Origin: an uncultured Bacteroidota bacterium
GTDB lineage: Bacteria > Bacteroidota > Bacteroidia > Chitinophagales > Chitinophagaceae
NCBI GenBank assembly: GCA_903858475.1
Contig: CAIOIZ010000162.1
Span: 1-62,430, forward strand
Reading direction: 5' to 3'
Length of the DNA stretch: 62,430 bases
Shown: positions 36,012 to 45,631 of the stretch, piece after piece
How the letters are laid out: every line of letters begins with the position of its first letter
How positions within the stretch are numbered: the stretch's first letter is position 1
The notes under the pieces: model-generated
What the model saw: only the letters and a program-made list of their open reading frames with translations
Database searches by the model: none
Told to the model about the DNA's origin: nothing
Program-made: the position numbers and the translations under genes

Positions 36012-37546
36012 GCAGAAGCATTTCTATTTTGCAAGAACCATTGCCAATCTTCCAGCATTTTTCCTTTGAGTACTCTGGGGAATTTGTGCTGTCCGCCAAT
36101 CTTTCCTTTGAATTTCATGAAATCCATAAAGGTTTGTGCGGGCAGCACATCTACAATTACCGCTTTTAATGCATGACTGCGTTCTACTTCGTAATCGTCA
36201 TTGAGTTCTTTTAGCTTTTGATCGATTCTCTCTTGAAGATCTGCTGCATCCACTTTGTCATCTGTGGCTACAAACCAATGGTGTGCAAAGAAATTACCAT
36301 AAGGTACACCAGCTACTGTAAATTCAGGAATAGAAATATCTAGTTCATCGCTGACCATTTCAATGGCCTTGTTCATATTGTCTACACTAAGGTGTTCGCC
36401 TACTAAACTTAAAAAGTGTTTGGTTCTGCCGGTAATAACAATTTCTGATCTTTCTTTATCTACCATTTTAACCGTATCTCCAATGGCATAACGCCATGCG
36501 CCTGCATTGGTACTGATTAGAATGGCGTATTCTCTGTTTTCTTCAATCTCATGAATCATGAAGGCTTCTGGATCATCAATCATATTGCCTTCTGTATCAA
36601 AATTATTATCGTCGAAGGGAACAAATTCAAAAAAGATATTGTTATTGAGCACTAGGTGCATGCCTTTCGCGTTTTGGCGAGCCTGGTAGGCCAAAAATCC
36701 TTCACTGGCCAAATAGGTTTCAATATAAGTAATGGGCTTGCCCAAACATTTTTCAAATCCTTTTTTATAGGGCTCCATGGCTACGCCGCCATGTACATAA
36801 AAAGCAAGGTTGGGCCAGATTTCATGGATGTTTTTTACCTTATGCCTTTCAATTATTTTTTCCATGCACAATTGAAACCAGGCTGGCACACCCAACATAA
36901 ATCCAATATCCCAATTAGGGGCATTCTCCACTACTTCTTCCAATTTCTTGCTCCAATCTTTTTCTCTGGCAATCTTTTTGCCTGGCTTATACAAGGATAA
37001 AGCTTGAAACCAAATAGGTATATTTTTTTGTTGAATGCCACTCAAATCGCCTGCATAATAAGTGGGTCCTTTTTGTAATTCTGTACTTCCTCCCAACATC
37101 AACCAGCCTTTGCCAACAGCACTCTTAGGCACATCATGGTATTTTGTAAAACTGATTAATTGTTTAAAACTGGTAATCACATTACTTCTTAGTATTTCCT
37201 TGGTGATGGGAATGTATTTACTGGTTGCATCGCTGGTACCGCTGCTTAAAGCAAAGTATTTGATAACACCCGGCCAACAAACATCGGGTATGCCATCTTT
37301 TGCTTTGTGCCACCAGGCATCAAAGATTTTGTTGTAATTGTAAGTGGGAACCAGTTGTTGAAATTTTTTCCCAGGATGCCTACTTAGTAAGATTTCATCA
37401 AAGAGATAGCGTTGTCCAAATTCAGTAAAACGCGCTTTTTTCAATAATTTTTTCAGCACTTTCAATTGTTGACTGCGTGGGTCACTGACGGGAAGGTGTA
37501 GCGCCCGTGCAATTGATGCTGGAAGTTGAAAATCTATAAAGCCCAT
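36008..37546 (-). CDS. GH3-family acyl-adenylating enzyme
   Basis: 512 residues matching the GH3 family (plant auxin-responsive JAR1-like, also common in Bacteroidota). Visible motifs: the adenylate-forming loop SSGTSDATSKYIPIT, YLASEGFLAYQ, and AGAWRYAIGDTVKM near the hinge. These enzymes adenylate a carboxylate and conjugate it to an amine. The bacterial substrates are unknown. No neighbour hints at the pathway. Confidence 0.9.
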   Translation of the reverse strand: MGFIDFQLPASIARALHLPVSDPRSQQLKVLKKLLKKARFTEFGQRYLFDEILLSRHPGKKFQQLVPTYNYNKIFDAWWHKAKDGIPDVCWPGVIKYFALSSGTSDATSKYIPITKEILRSNVITSFKQLISFTKYHDVPKSAVGKGWLMLGGSTELQKGPTYYAGDLSGIQQKNIPIWFQALSLYKPGKKIAREKDWSKKLEEVVENAPNWDIGFMLGVPAWFQLCMEKIIERHKVKNIHEIWPNLAFYVHGGVAMEPYKKGFEKCLGKPITYIETYLASEGFLAYQARQNAKGMHLVLNNNIFFEFVPFDDNNFDTEGNMIDDPEAFMIHEIEENREYAILISTNAGAWRYAIGDTVKMVDKERSEIVITGRTKHFLSLVGEHLSVDNMNKAIEMVSDELDISIPEFTVAGVPYGNFFAHHWFVATDDKVDAADLQERIDQKLKELNDDYEVERSHALKAVIVDVLPAQTFMDFMKFKGKIGGQHKFPRVLKGKMLEDWQWFLQNRNASA

Positions 37547-37631
37547 AGTAGATGTACAAAGATATAGAATTATGCTCCATTAGAGTATACCCAAAACTGA
37601 TATCCGTCAGGGGGAATCATAAAATATTGAC

Positions 37632-37639
37632 TAATTTTG
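37632..37639 (+). promoter_or_regulatory. -7 promoter element for the S46 peptidase
   Basis: TAATTTTG matches TAnnTTTG, 20 bp before the ATG; no clear -33 box. Confidence 0.5.
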
Positions 37640-37658
37640 CCTCTTAAATTAAAGCTAT

Positions 37659-39821
37659 ATGAAGAAGTTATTTATTTCATTATTACTATCTATCAGTTTA
37701 TTCAAGGCCAGTGCCGATGAGGGCATGTGGCTGCCCATGTTATTGGGCCAACAAGTATACAATGACATGGTGAAAAGGGGTTTAAAATTGACCAAGGCGC
37801 AGTTGTACTCCATCAACAAATCTTCTCTGAAAGATGCTATCCTCATATTTGGAGGCGGTTGCACAGGGGAAATTGTAAGTAGCCAAGGCCTAATTTTTAC
37901 CAACCACCACTGTGGTTATGGTGCCATTGCCAATGCCAGTAGCGTAGAACACAATTACCTGCGCGATGGATTTTATGCATTAAATAAAGAGCAGGAAATT
38001 AAAAGTAGTTTGACGGTACAGTTTTTAGATAAAATTGTAGACGTTACCAAAGAAGTGGAAAATGCCGTAAAAGGTTTGTCTTGGGATGAAAGAGTAAAAA
38101 AATTATCAGAAGTATATAAGACCATTACCGATAAAGTGGTCGATAAAGAAAATGGTTTAGCTGGAAGAATATACAGCATGTTCAAAGGCAATCAATACAT
38201 CATGTATGTATATAAAACATACAGAGATATTCGCTTAGTAGGCGCACCTCCTGAAAGCGTTGGTAAATTTGGTGGCGACACCGACAACTGGGAATGGCCA
38301 AGACATACGGGCGATTTTAGTGTATTCAGGGTGTATGCTGCAAAAACTGGAAAGCCTGCAGATTATAGTACAGACAATGTACCCTTGAAACCAAAACATT
38401 TTTTACCTGTAAGTATCAAAGGATTTAAAGATGGTGATTATGCCATGATTTATGGATATCCCGGTGGTACCAATCGCTACGAAACCAGCTTCGGTATTTC
38501 ATTGAAAAATGAAATTGAAAATCCTTCTTTGGTGGCCTTGCGCGACATGCGTTTGAAATACATGTACAACGAAATGATTAAAGACCCTGCTATCAAATTA
38601 AAATTAGCTAGTAGCTATGCGGGGATTGCTAATTATTGGAAATTTTATGATGGCGAAACCAAGCAATTAAAAAAATTCAATACAGAAGCCGAAAAGAAAA
38701 AATATGAAGCGGCCTTTACTGCTTGGGCAAAAGGAAAACCTGAATATGAAAATATTTTCGCTGATTACAATACAAACTATACAGCATGGACACCCTATAG
38801 CAAACATCGCCAGTATCTCAACGAAGGCATCATGGGTTCTCCTGTGGCTGCATTTGCTGCACAATTGGCGGGTATTGAAAATGCGATTATTAAAAAAGGC
38901 AGTACAGAAGCTGATATAAAAAAAGCAGCTGATGCAGCTAATAATAACCGCAAAGGTTTTTTAGAAGGAGAAGATAAATCCAGCGACGAAAAAATACTGG
39001 CTGCAGTTTGTCAGTACTTTTACAACGACATTGATAAATCGCAACATCCTATTGGCTTTTATGAAAATTTGAAAGCTGCTTATGGCGATTTAAATGAAGA
39101 AGCCACCTACAAAAAATGGGCTAAAGAGGTATTTAGCAATACCATGATATTCGACGATGCCAAATGGGATGCATTCATTGCCAAGCCCGATGCCGCTGTT
39201 TTACAAGCTGATTTTGCCTTTGCATTCGCCAGCGCATTTGTTAAGAACTACAGCACTAAGTATGCCCCCCTTTACGCCGCTTTTGTAAATAAGAACAATG
39301 AATTAGGACGTGCTTATATGAAGGGTATCATGGAAATGAATCCTGCTGCCGTGAAAAAAATGTATCCGGATGCTAACTTCAGTATGCGTGTTAGTTATGG
39401 TAATGTAAAAAGCTATAATCCAAGAGACGCCGTTTTTTATGATTATGTATGTACTGCAAAAGGTATATTAGAAAAATACAAAAAGGACGATTATGAATTT
39501 GATGCTCCCACTAAGCAAATAGAAATGCTTAAGAATAAGGACTATGGTCAGTACATGGATAAAAGAACAAAAGACCTGGTAGTAACTTTTATCACTACCA
39601 ATGATATTACCGGGGGTAATTCTGGTTCTCCAGTAATAGATGCCAATGGTAATTTAATTGGACTTGCCTTTGATGGTAATTACGAAGCGCTAAGTCATAA
39701 GATTGCATTCGATAAAGATTTGAACAGAACCATTTGTGTTGATGTGAGGTATGTATTGTGGTGTATCGACAAATTAGGTGGTGCCTCTAATCTTATTAAG
39801 GAATTGAAGTTGGTAAAATAA
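37659..39821 (+). CDS. S46-family dipeptidyl peptidase, DPP7-like
   Basis: 720 residues with a signal peptide (MKKLFISLLLSISLFKASA). S46 peptidases remove dipeptides from the N-termini of oligopeptides in the periplasm. The catalytic His is in TNHHCGYG (about residue 84), the Asp in RHTGDFSVFR and the Ser in GGNSGSP. By codon position that Ser is residue 655 and the residue 18 further, in AFDGN, is Gly673. Porphyromonas DPP7 has Gly at 673 and DPP11 has Arg; Gly predicts hydrophobic P1 preference rather than Asp/Glu. A bidirectional terminator follows. Confidence 0.94.
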   Translation: MKKLFISLLLSISLFKASADEGMWLPMLLGQQVYNDMVKRGLKLTKAQLYSINKSSLKDAILIFGGGCTGEIVSSQGLIFTNHHCGYGAIANASSVEHNYLRDGFYALNKEQEIKSSLTVQFLDKIVDVTKEVENAVKGLSWDERVKKLSEVYKTITDKVVDKENGLAGRIYSMFKGNQYIMYVYKTYRDIRLVGAPPESVGKFGGDTDNWEWPRHTGDFSVFRVYAAKTGKPADYSTDNVPLKPKHFLPVSIKGFKDGDYAMIYGYPGGTNRYETSFGISLKNEIENPSLVALRDMRLKYMYNEMIKDPAIKLKLASSYAGIANYWKFYDGETKQLKKFNTEAEKKKYEAAFTAWAKGKPEYENIFADYNTNYTAWTPYSKHRQYLNEGIMGSPVAAFAAQLAGIENAIIKKGSTEADIKKAADAANNNRKGFLEGEDKSSDEKILAAVCQYFYNDIDKSQHPIGFYENLKAAYGDLNEEATYKKWAKEVFSNTMIFDDAKWDAFIAKPDAAVLQADFAFAFASAFVKNYSTKYAPLYAAFVNKNNELGRAYMKGIMEMNPAAVKKMYPDANFSMRVSYGNVKSYNPRDAVFYDYVCTAKGILEKYKKDDYEFDAPTKQIEMLKNKDYGQYMDKRTKDLVVTFITTNDITGGNSGSPVIDANGNLIGLAFDGNYEALSHKIAFDKDLNRTICVDVRYVLWCIDKLGGASNLIKELKLVK

Positions 39822-39837
39822 AACAACCAATCAAGGA

Positions 39838-39869
39838 ATAAAAAAAGGGTGTGCAAGCACCCTTTTTTT
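39838..39869. terminator. Bidirectional terminator after the peptidase
   Basis: AAAAAAGGGTG-TGCAAG-CACCCTTTTTTT: stem flanked by A and T runs, serving both convergent genes. Confidence 0.85.
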
Positions 39870-39871
39870 AC

Positions 39872-40471
39872 TTAACTATTGTCTTTCCATCCCCACAAGT
39901 ACCTACTGGCATACGTGCGGTAGGGAATCCATTTTTCTGCAATCACTAGCATGGCTTCCTTTCGCTTCTTTTTGTCTGAAGTTTCTATCTTATATAATTT
40001 ACACATTGCCTGCTGAATACCTAAGTCATCCATTGGAAATACATCTTCCCGACCTAAGGAAAACATTAAAACCATTTCTGCAGTCCATTGTCCCACCCCC
40101 TTGATACGAGTGAGGTAGTTAATAATTGCTTCATTACTCATTTTGTATAGCGTTCCATCGGTAATTTTTTCTTCTATAAAAAATCGCGCTACATTCAAAA
40201 CGTAATTCGCTTTTGCATTGCTTAGTCCGATACCCCTGAGTGTTTCAAATTTCGTATTGGCTATCTGGATGTTGCTAGGCGTTTTATTGTTGTACAAGGC
40301 CAAAAAACGTTGATGAAAAACTGCCGCTACTTTAATACTTAACTGTTGACTCATAATTGAATAACAGAGATCAAGACAAATATTTTTTTTACGCTGTAAA
40401 ACATAGGGTTCCTGCCCCTCGATTATTTTTTTGAGTTTTTTATCCTTCGATAAATGTAGGCGATGCGGCAT
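39872..40471 (-). CDS. HhH-GPD DNA glycosylase (AlkA-like)
   Basis: 199 residues with the helix-hairpin-helix and GPD motif: LTRIKGVGQWTAEMVLMFSLG followed by the catalytic Asp in FPMDDLGI. The N-terminal AlkA beta domain is missing, as in the short bacterial and archaeal members. It excises alkylated purines. With Tag at 31735, the window holds two base-alkylation glycosylases. A short start is used; the first Met precedes PHRLHLSKDKKLKK. Confidence 0.92.
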   Translation of the reverse strand: MPHRLHLSKDKKLKKIIEGQEPYVLQRKKNICLDLCYSIMSQQLSIKVAAVFHQRFLALYNNKTPSNIQIANTKFETLRGIGLSNAKANYVLNVARFFIEEKITDGTLYKMSNEAIINYLTRIKGVGQWTAEMVLMFSLGREDVFPMDDLGIQQAMCKLYKIETSDKKKRKEAMLVIAEKWIPYRTYASRYLWGWKDNS

Positions 40472-40553
40472 GTAGAAAATATTTTACTGCTCTATACTGG
40501 GCTTCTTGAAGAATCGAATCGATACATTCCTTGAAACTAGAAAAATGGCTATG

Positions 40554-41189
40554 CTATACCGTGAAGCTATGAATGGCGTTGTTATTAATAAAATAATCAT
40601 TCAGCTCTTGGTGGATCTTGATATTGGAAATAATGCGATAAGTGATACTGATTAATTCAGCTTCCTTTTCGATATGAATCAAGGTGAATCTAATATGCAA
40701 TTGTTTAAAATGTGTTTCTAATTCTCTTTGTGAAAAACCATGGTGCGCATATTTTATTTTATACACGGTTACGGTATGTGTACGGTCTACTAAATCCTGT
40801 AAATACTGCAGTATGAATAAGGTGAATAATACCACCCCTAGAACAACGCCCACCATTACAATGTTACCAAGGCCGGCAGCCATACCCAAGGCGGCGGTTA
40901 CCCAAATTAATGCAGCCGTGGTGAGCCCGTTGATACTCAAGCCTTCTTTAAATATTACTCCAGCACCAATAAAACCAATACCAGTTACAATATTACTTGC
41001 AATACGATCGGGGCTAATGTCTGAAATTTCCTTCGAGAGAATGGTAAATAAGGCAGAGCCAACACAAATCATGATCATCGTTCTGATGCCAGCTGGTTTG
41101 CTGCGATACTCTCTTTCCATGCCAATAATACCGCCAGTTAAAAAAGCAATCCCAATCCTAATTAGTTCTTCTTCGTAATGGCTATTCAT
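40554..41189 (-). CDS. MgtC/SapB-family membrane protein
   Basis: 211 residues. The first 130 hold four or five membrane helices with the family pattern RIGIAFLTGGIIGMEREYRSKPAGIRTM and GIGFIGAGVIFKEG. The C-terminal about 75 residues form a soluble ACT-like domain. The family is implicated in magnesium-limited growth and, in pathogens, in ATP synthase control. It starts 10 bp after cysS ends and may be cotranscribed. Confidence 0.92.
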   Translation of the reverse strand: MNSHYEEELIRIGIAFLTGGIIGMEREYRSKPAGIRTMIMICVGSALFTILSKEISDISPDRIASNIVTGIGFIGAGVIFKEGLSINGLTTAALIWVTAALGMAAGLGNIVMVGVVLGVVLFTLFILQYLQDLVDRTHTVTVYKIKYAHHGFSQRELETHFKQLHIRFTLIHIEKEAELISITYRIISNIKIHQELNDYFINNNAIHSFTV

Positions 41190-41199
41190 ACACGCGGTT

Positions 41200-42693
41200 T
41201 TATAATTTAGTCCAACTCATTTCACCAGCTTTTTCATCTTTTAAAAGAATTCCCATTTCAGCTAATTGATTTCGAATTTTATCACTGGTAGCAAAATCCT
41301 TTTTTGATTTGGCCTCTTTTCTAATATCAATTAGTAATTGCATGACCCTTTCCAAACTTCCATCGTCCTGGCTGTTCATGCTAGTCAAGCCTAAAATATC
41401 TTCTAATATAACTTTGAACCGATCCTTCATTAATTGTAATGTAGTTCCGCTAATGGCAGTGACATTAATAATACCATCCTTGATAGAATTGATGGTGGGC
41501 GCTAATTCAAACATATTGGCTAGTACTTTGGCGGTGCTTAGATCATCATCCATAAACTCCTCCAATTCATTTAATAGCTGCAATACTTTTGCTTCCAATT
41601 CAATGTCGGTAGCTGTAAGACGAGTGCTGTCTGCTTCCATTTTTTGCAATGCCTCATAGGCTTCCCATAATCTTTTGAGTGCTTTTTCACTGGCCTCCAA
41701 TGCAGTACTTCCAAAATCAAGCGTACTTCTATAATGACTTTGTAAAATAAAAAATCGAATCACCATCGGATGAAATGCCTGTGTCAGCAATGGATGATTG
41801 CCGCTAAACATCTCCGTTAGTTTGATGACATTATTATAACTCTTACCCATCTTCTTTCCGTTGATGGTAATCATATTATTGTGCATCCAATACCTAACAG
41901 GATTGTGATGATTGCAAATGGTACTTTGTGCAATCTCACTTTCATGATGCGGAAATTGTAAGTCCATACCCCCTCCATGTATATCAAACTCAGCACCGAG
42001 GTATTTGGTGGCCATAGCAGAACATTCGATATGCCAGCCAGGAAATCCTTCGCCCCAGGGACTATTCCAACGCATGATATGTTCGGGTGCTGCATTTTTC
42101 CATAGTGCAAAATCGGCTCGGTCCTTTTTTTCTTCCTGTCCATCCAATTCGCGGGTGGTTTCTAAAAGGTCGTCCAATATTCTTCCACTCAATTTTCCAT
42201 AATCATAATTGGCAGCATATTTTTTTACATCGAAATATACCGACCCATTGATCTCATAGGCATAACCGGCTTGAATGATTTTTTCAATCATGTTAATTTG
42301 CTCAACGATATGACCAGTGGCAGTAGGTTCGATGGTGGGATCAATACAATTGAATTGTTTCATCGCCCAGTGGTATAGGTTCGTGTATTTTTGAACCAAT
42401 TCCATGGGCTCTAGTTTTTCCAACAAAGCCTTCTTGCTTACTTTATCTTCAGCTGCTCTTCCTTCTTCTTCAAAATGTCCTGCATCCGTAATATTTCTTA
42501 CATACCTAACCTTGTATCCTTTATGGGTTAGGTACCTATAGAGTACATCAAATGTAATATATGGCCTGGCATGGCCTAGGTGACTTTCTCCGCTCACGGT
42601 TGGTCCGCAAACATACATTCCCACATGCCCCGGGGTAATAGATTCAAAAACTTCTTTTTGTCTGGTATACGAGTTATAAATTTTTAAAGACAT
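41200..42693 (-). CDS. cysS: Cysteinyl-tRNA synthetase
   Basis: 497 residues, a class I synthetase. HIGH is HLGH (SGESHLGHARPY); the substrate zinc site includes Cys in MYVCGPTV, then GWHIECSAM and FPHHESEIAQS; KMSKS is KMGKS (GKKMGKSYNN). It charges tRNA-Cys. The leader has a good promoter at 42759-42788 but I saw no T-box. Divergence of the KMSKS Ser to Gly is tolerated in several class I enzymes. Confidence 0.97.
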   Translation of the reverse strand: MSLKIYNSYTRQKEVFESITPGHVGMYVCGPTVSGESHLGHARPYITFDVLYRYLTHKGYKVRYVRNITDAGHFEEEGRAAEDKVSKKALLEKLEPMELVQKYTNLYHWAMKQFNCIDPTIEPTATGHIVEQINMIEKIIQAGYAYEINGSVYFDVKKYAANYDYGKLSGRILDDLLETTRELDGQEEKKDRADFALWKNAAPEHIMRWNSPWGEGFPGWHIECSAMATKYLGAEFDIHGGGMDLQFPHHESEIAQSTICNHHNPVRYWMHNNMITINGKKMGKSYNNVIKLTEMFSGNHPLLTQAFHPMVIRFFILQSHYRSTLDFGSTALEASEKALKRLWEAYEALQKMEADSTRLTATDIELEAKVLQLLNELEEFMDDDLSTAKVLANMFELAPTINSIKDGIINVTAISGTTLQLMKDRFKVILEDILGLTSMNSQDDGSLERVMQLLIDIRKEAKSKKDFATSDKIRNQLAEMGILLKDEKAGEMSWTKL

Positions 42694-42758
42694 ATTGCTA
42701 TCCTATTAGGAGGAATTAAATAATTGAAAATAGAAAATGTAGTGGTCCCATTCAGGGA

Positions 42759-42788
42759 CAAAGATATTATACATTGCCGCAAGGGCAA
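42759..42788 (-). promoter_or_regulatory. cysS promoter
   Basis: On the minus strand TTG (42788-42786), a 19-bp spacer and TATCTTTG (42766-42759) form a near-ideal Bacteroidota promoter. Beyond the box the leader carries a small hairpin (GTCCC-TGAAT-GGGAC). Confidence 0.65.
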
Positions 42789-42839
42789 CCAAAAAAACAA
42801 TATGAATAATAATATTTCATCTGAGTAGGTGAAGATAGG

Positions 42840-43967
42840 TTATTTTTTAAAAACCAAATCTGTTAGAATGGGGAAATGATCACTTAATTTTTTATTCACC
42901 CTTACAAACTGTTCAACGCTAAAGCGATTGTCGGCAAAAATATTATCTATGCGAAGGGTAGGGCTAATGCCCGTGAAAGTACGTCCTAGGCCAATTCCTT
43001 TTTCTGCAAAAGCATTTTGCAAATTATTGCCAATGGTAGAATAAGCATAACTATTGGGTACATCATTGAAATCGCCACATACTATTACTGGGTAGGGACT
43101 TTTATCAATCTCTTCTTTTATATGGTCCGACTGTATTTTTCTTTTTAAAAATCCCACTTTGAATTTACCGGCAATATTGCGGCTCATCTTTATGGATTCT
43201 TCGTCTTCAAACTCAGGATTTTTGATATAGCTTAGGTTGGCCTTGCTAAAACGAAGTGTCTGCAAGTGTAGGTTAAATACCCTAAATGTATCTGTTCCTT
43301 TAAGCACATCTACATATTGTATGATGGAATTATAATTATTCGGGTACCACATAATAGTCTTCCGCTGTAGAATGGGGTAGCGACTAAAAATGATAATACC
43401 ATAGTGATGCTTACCGTCAAAATCAAGTTTATCATTATAGGAATAATGATAATCGCTAAAGGAAAGTCGCTTTAAAAAGTCGGGAATATAATTGATGGCA
43501 TCTGCATATTGATCGCTCCCTACCATTTCTTGAAAGCAGGCAATATCGGGCCGGTATTTGTTCACCAGGTCAAACATTTTTTCCTTGTTTTCGGGCTTGG
43601 TCTTGTGTTCGAGAATATCAAAGTGCTCCACATTCCAACTCATTACTCGAAGAGCATTGCTGTCTTTTTCCATTGTAAAAGATGCCGAAAAACGCAGCGG
43701 TACAATATTGGTCATTGGTTTAAAACCCAATCCAAATGCCAGTAGTGAAATGATGACCCAGCGAGGTTTTATAAATAGCCAGAAAAAAATAAAGCCCAAT
43801 AAAATCAACCAAAAATAAAAAGCACTTAAAGTTAAAAAGCCCAATAACCAAAAACGCATTGGATTGAACCAATGACTATAGCAGCCTAGTAAGAACAGCA
43901 AGGCCACCAGTATATTCGTACTGATTAAGATTTGCTTGGTAAACCTTCTAAAAAAACGATAGGGCAT
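42840..43967 (-). CDS. Membrane-anchored endonuclease/exonuclease/phosphatase-family protein
   Basis: 375 residues. The N-terminal about 100 residues hold two or three hydrophobic segments (ISTNILVALLFLLGCYSHW and LILLGFIFFWLFI). A EEP domain then follows with MSWNVEHFD, CFQEMVGSD, VCGDFNDVPNSY and a C-terminal SDHFPI. EEP members hydrolyse nucleic acid or sugar/lipid phosphodiesters; a membrane-tethered form suggests envelope lipid or extracellular DNA, but the substrate is unknown. Confidence 0.9.
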   Translation of the reverse strand: MPYRFFRRFTKQILISTNILVALLFLLGCYSHWFNPMRFWLLGFLTLSAFYFWLILLGFIFFWLFIKPRWVIISLLAFGLGFKPMTNIVPLRFSASFTMEKDSNALRVMSWNVEHFDILEHKTKPENKEKMFDLVNKYRPDIACFQEMVGSDQYADAINYIPDFLKRLSFSDYHYSYNDKLDFDGKHHYGIIIFSRYPILQRKTIMWYPNNYNSIIQYVDVLKGTDTFRVFNLHLQTLRFSKANLSYIKNPEFEDEESIKMSRNIAGKFKVGFLKRKIQSDHIKEEIDKSPYPVIVCGDFNDVPNSYAYSTIGNNLQNAFAEKGIGLGRTFTGISPTLRIDNIFADNRFSVEQFVRVNKKLSDHFPILTDLVFKK

Positions 43968-44019
43968 TCAGAAATAATTAGGGTCTACAATTTTTTAAAA
44001 AATCAGGAGCAATCATTTT

Positions 44020-44943
44020 CTATTGATCACTTGCTTTTTTTAAAATTTCTTTTTCTTCTTTATTAAGTGAGTCGTATCCTTGCTGGCTGATTTTGTCTAG
44101 AATTGCATCAATCCTTTGCTCGGTGATATGAGCTGTTTTTTGATAGGGATTGCGATTGCCTGTATGATAAAAAACCTTGTCTTTGATACTTGCTTTTTTA
44201 GTTTTTGTTGCTGGCATGAATATACCATTGCACCATTCATATAGTTGATTCATCCAAGCGCCTAAATCATACCCTCGATTATACAATAGCATATAAACAA
44301 TGCCCATGACAGCTCCCGCTAAATGAGTTATATAATGATGGATGGATACGCCGCCCAATCCTACCAAATCAACAATGGCATATAAAAGGGTGAAAACCCA
44401 AAGTGGAATACCTCGTCCTATATGTTGAAACAATCGATAATTAGGCGCCATGCTGGTAGCAGCCAATGCAATTGCCATGATGGACGCATTAGAAGCTTCT
44501 AGTGGATAAGCAGGTAGAATGGGATGAAAGTAATTAATGGCTACAAAAGCGATGGCACCGGCTACTGCTCCGTATAAATAAACAGGAAAACTATGTCGAT
44601 TGCCTGCGAGACTTTGTAGGATACTACCAAATCCCCAAAGCCAAAGCATATTACTAATCAGACTAAAAAAATGAATATGAAAGAAGGAATAGGTAATGAT
44701 GCTCCAAGGCTGAAATAAAAAATCTTTCACACCTGCGGGTACTAGAAATAAGTGCATTTTTTCATAGAAAAAAGGCGCTATCGCCGTATCTCCCATGGTA
44801 TTTCCAAATTGAAACAACTGGATGAATAAAAACGCGGTGAAGTTGATAGAGATTAGTAAAATAATCGGACTATTAATACTAAATCGCAATCCGGGTTCAT
44901 TCCTTCTTTCCTTGTATTCAATATGTCTGTCTGCTTCTCCCAT
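44020..44943 (-). CDS. Rhomboid-family membrane protein, probably catalytically inactive
   Basis: 307 residues with six or seven membrane helices in a rhomboid fold (NMLWLWGFGSILQSL, YGAVAGAIAFVAI). The catalytic GxS site reads EASNASIMAI (residues 149-158): anchoring on IMA, Asn152 takes the Ser position, with Ser151 and Ser154 beside it. The partner His207 (THLAGA) is kept. The C-terminal soluble tail (LDKISQQGYDSLNKEEKEIL) is typical of Bacteroidota rhomboids. It lies 29 bp downstream of an intact rhomboid gene, same strand. The nucleotides at this site were read directly; the alignment itself is by eye. Confidence 0.9.
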   Translation of the reverse strand: MGEADRHIEYKERRNEPGLRFSINSPIILLISINFTAFLFIQLFQFGNTMGDTAIAPFFYEKMHLFLVPAGVKDFLFQPWSIITYSFFHIHFFSLISNMLWLWGFGSILQSLAGNRHSFPVYLYGAVAGAIAFVAINYFHPILPAYPLEASNASIMAIALAATSMAPNYRLFQHIGRGIPLWVFTLLYAIVDLVGLGGVSIHHYITHLAGAVMGIVYMLLYNRGYDLGAWMNQLYEWCNGIFMPATKTKKASIKDKVFYHTGNRNPYQKTAHITEQRIDAILDKISQQGYDSLNKEEKEILKKASDQ

Positions 44944-44972
44944 TGATAAATTTTACATTTTAAAGGTATCGA

Positions 44973-45608
44973 TTAATAAAACGTTCTTCGATTGGTTTTG
45001 TTCCAAATTAACACAATTATAAATCCAGTTAATGCACCGCCTAGATGAGCAAAATGCGCAATATTATCACCCGGAATAGTAGCAAAGCCACCAAATAAAT
45101 CAATGGCCATTAATACAGGGATCGCCCATTTGGCTTTTACTGGAAAGGGGAAAGGAAAAATAAGCAATTGTGTATTGGGAAAAAGATAGGCAAAAGCAGC
45201 CATCAAGCCCATGATAGCACCCGATGCACCTACTGCAAAGAAAAATCGGCTGACTCCCCAATAATCCATTCCTAATAATGCAATGGCAGAACCCAATCCG
45301 CAGATCATATAAAACAATAAAAATTTCTTACTACCCCAAAACCGCTCCAATGAACTGCCGAACATAAAGAGCGTAAACATATTGAAAAAAATATGTCCCA
45401 ATCCTCCATGTGCAAACATATGGGTGATTATTTGGTGCGGTTTGAAATAAGGAGAGTCAATAGGGAAAAGGGCAATATTGATGGTGAGCATATCTCCCTG
45501 TTTGTCCATTACCCATTGTGCAGCAAATACCAATGTATTGATGATAATTAAATTGAAAACAACGGGAGCTGTTTTTTGCAAACTATTGCCATTATTGTTG
45601 TAAGCCAT
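44973..45608 (-). CDS. Rhomboid intramembrane serine protease
   Basis: 211 residues, six membrane helices. The catalytic dyad is intact: Ser129 in VGASGAIMGL and His188 in FAHLGGALTG. The family cleaves transmembrane substrates. It is the first gene of a tandem pair with a probable pseudo-rhomboid, 29 bp apart, and starts just after the rRNA methyltransferase gene (23 bp). Confidence 0.94.
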   Translation of the reverse strand: MAYNNNGNSLQKTAPVVFNLIIINTLVFAAQWVMDKQGDMLTINIALFPIDSPYFKPHQIITHMFAHGGLGHIFFNMFTLFMFGSSLERFWGSKKFLLFYMICGLGSAIALLGMDYWGVSRFFFAVGASGAIMGLMAAFAYLFPNTQLLIFPFPFPVKAKWAIPVLMAIDLFGGFATIPGDNIAHFAHLGGALTGFIIVLIWNKTNRRTFY

Positions 45609-45631
45609 GCGTCAAAATTAACGGATAAAAA

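Noticed and set aside
42694-42839. T-box or other riboswitch upstream of cysS
   Set aside because: The leader is short and contains only a 5-bp hairpin; no T-box sequence or antiterminator is visible.
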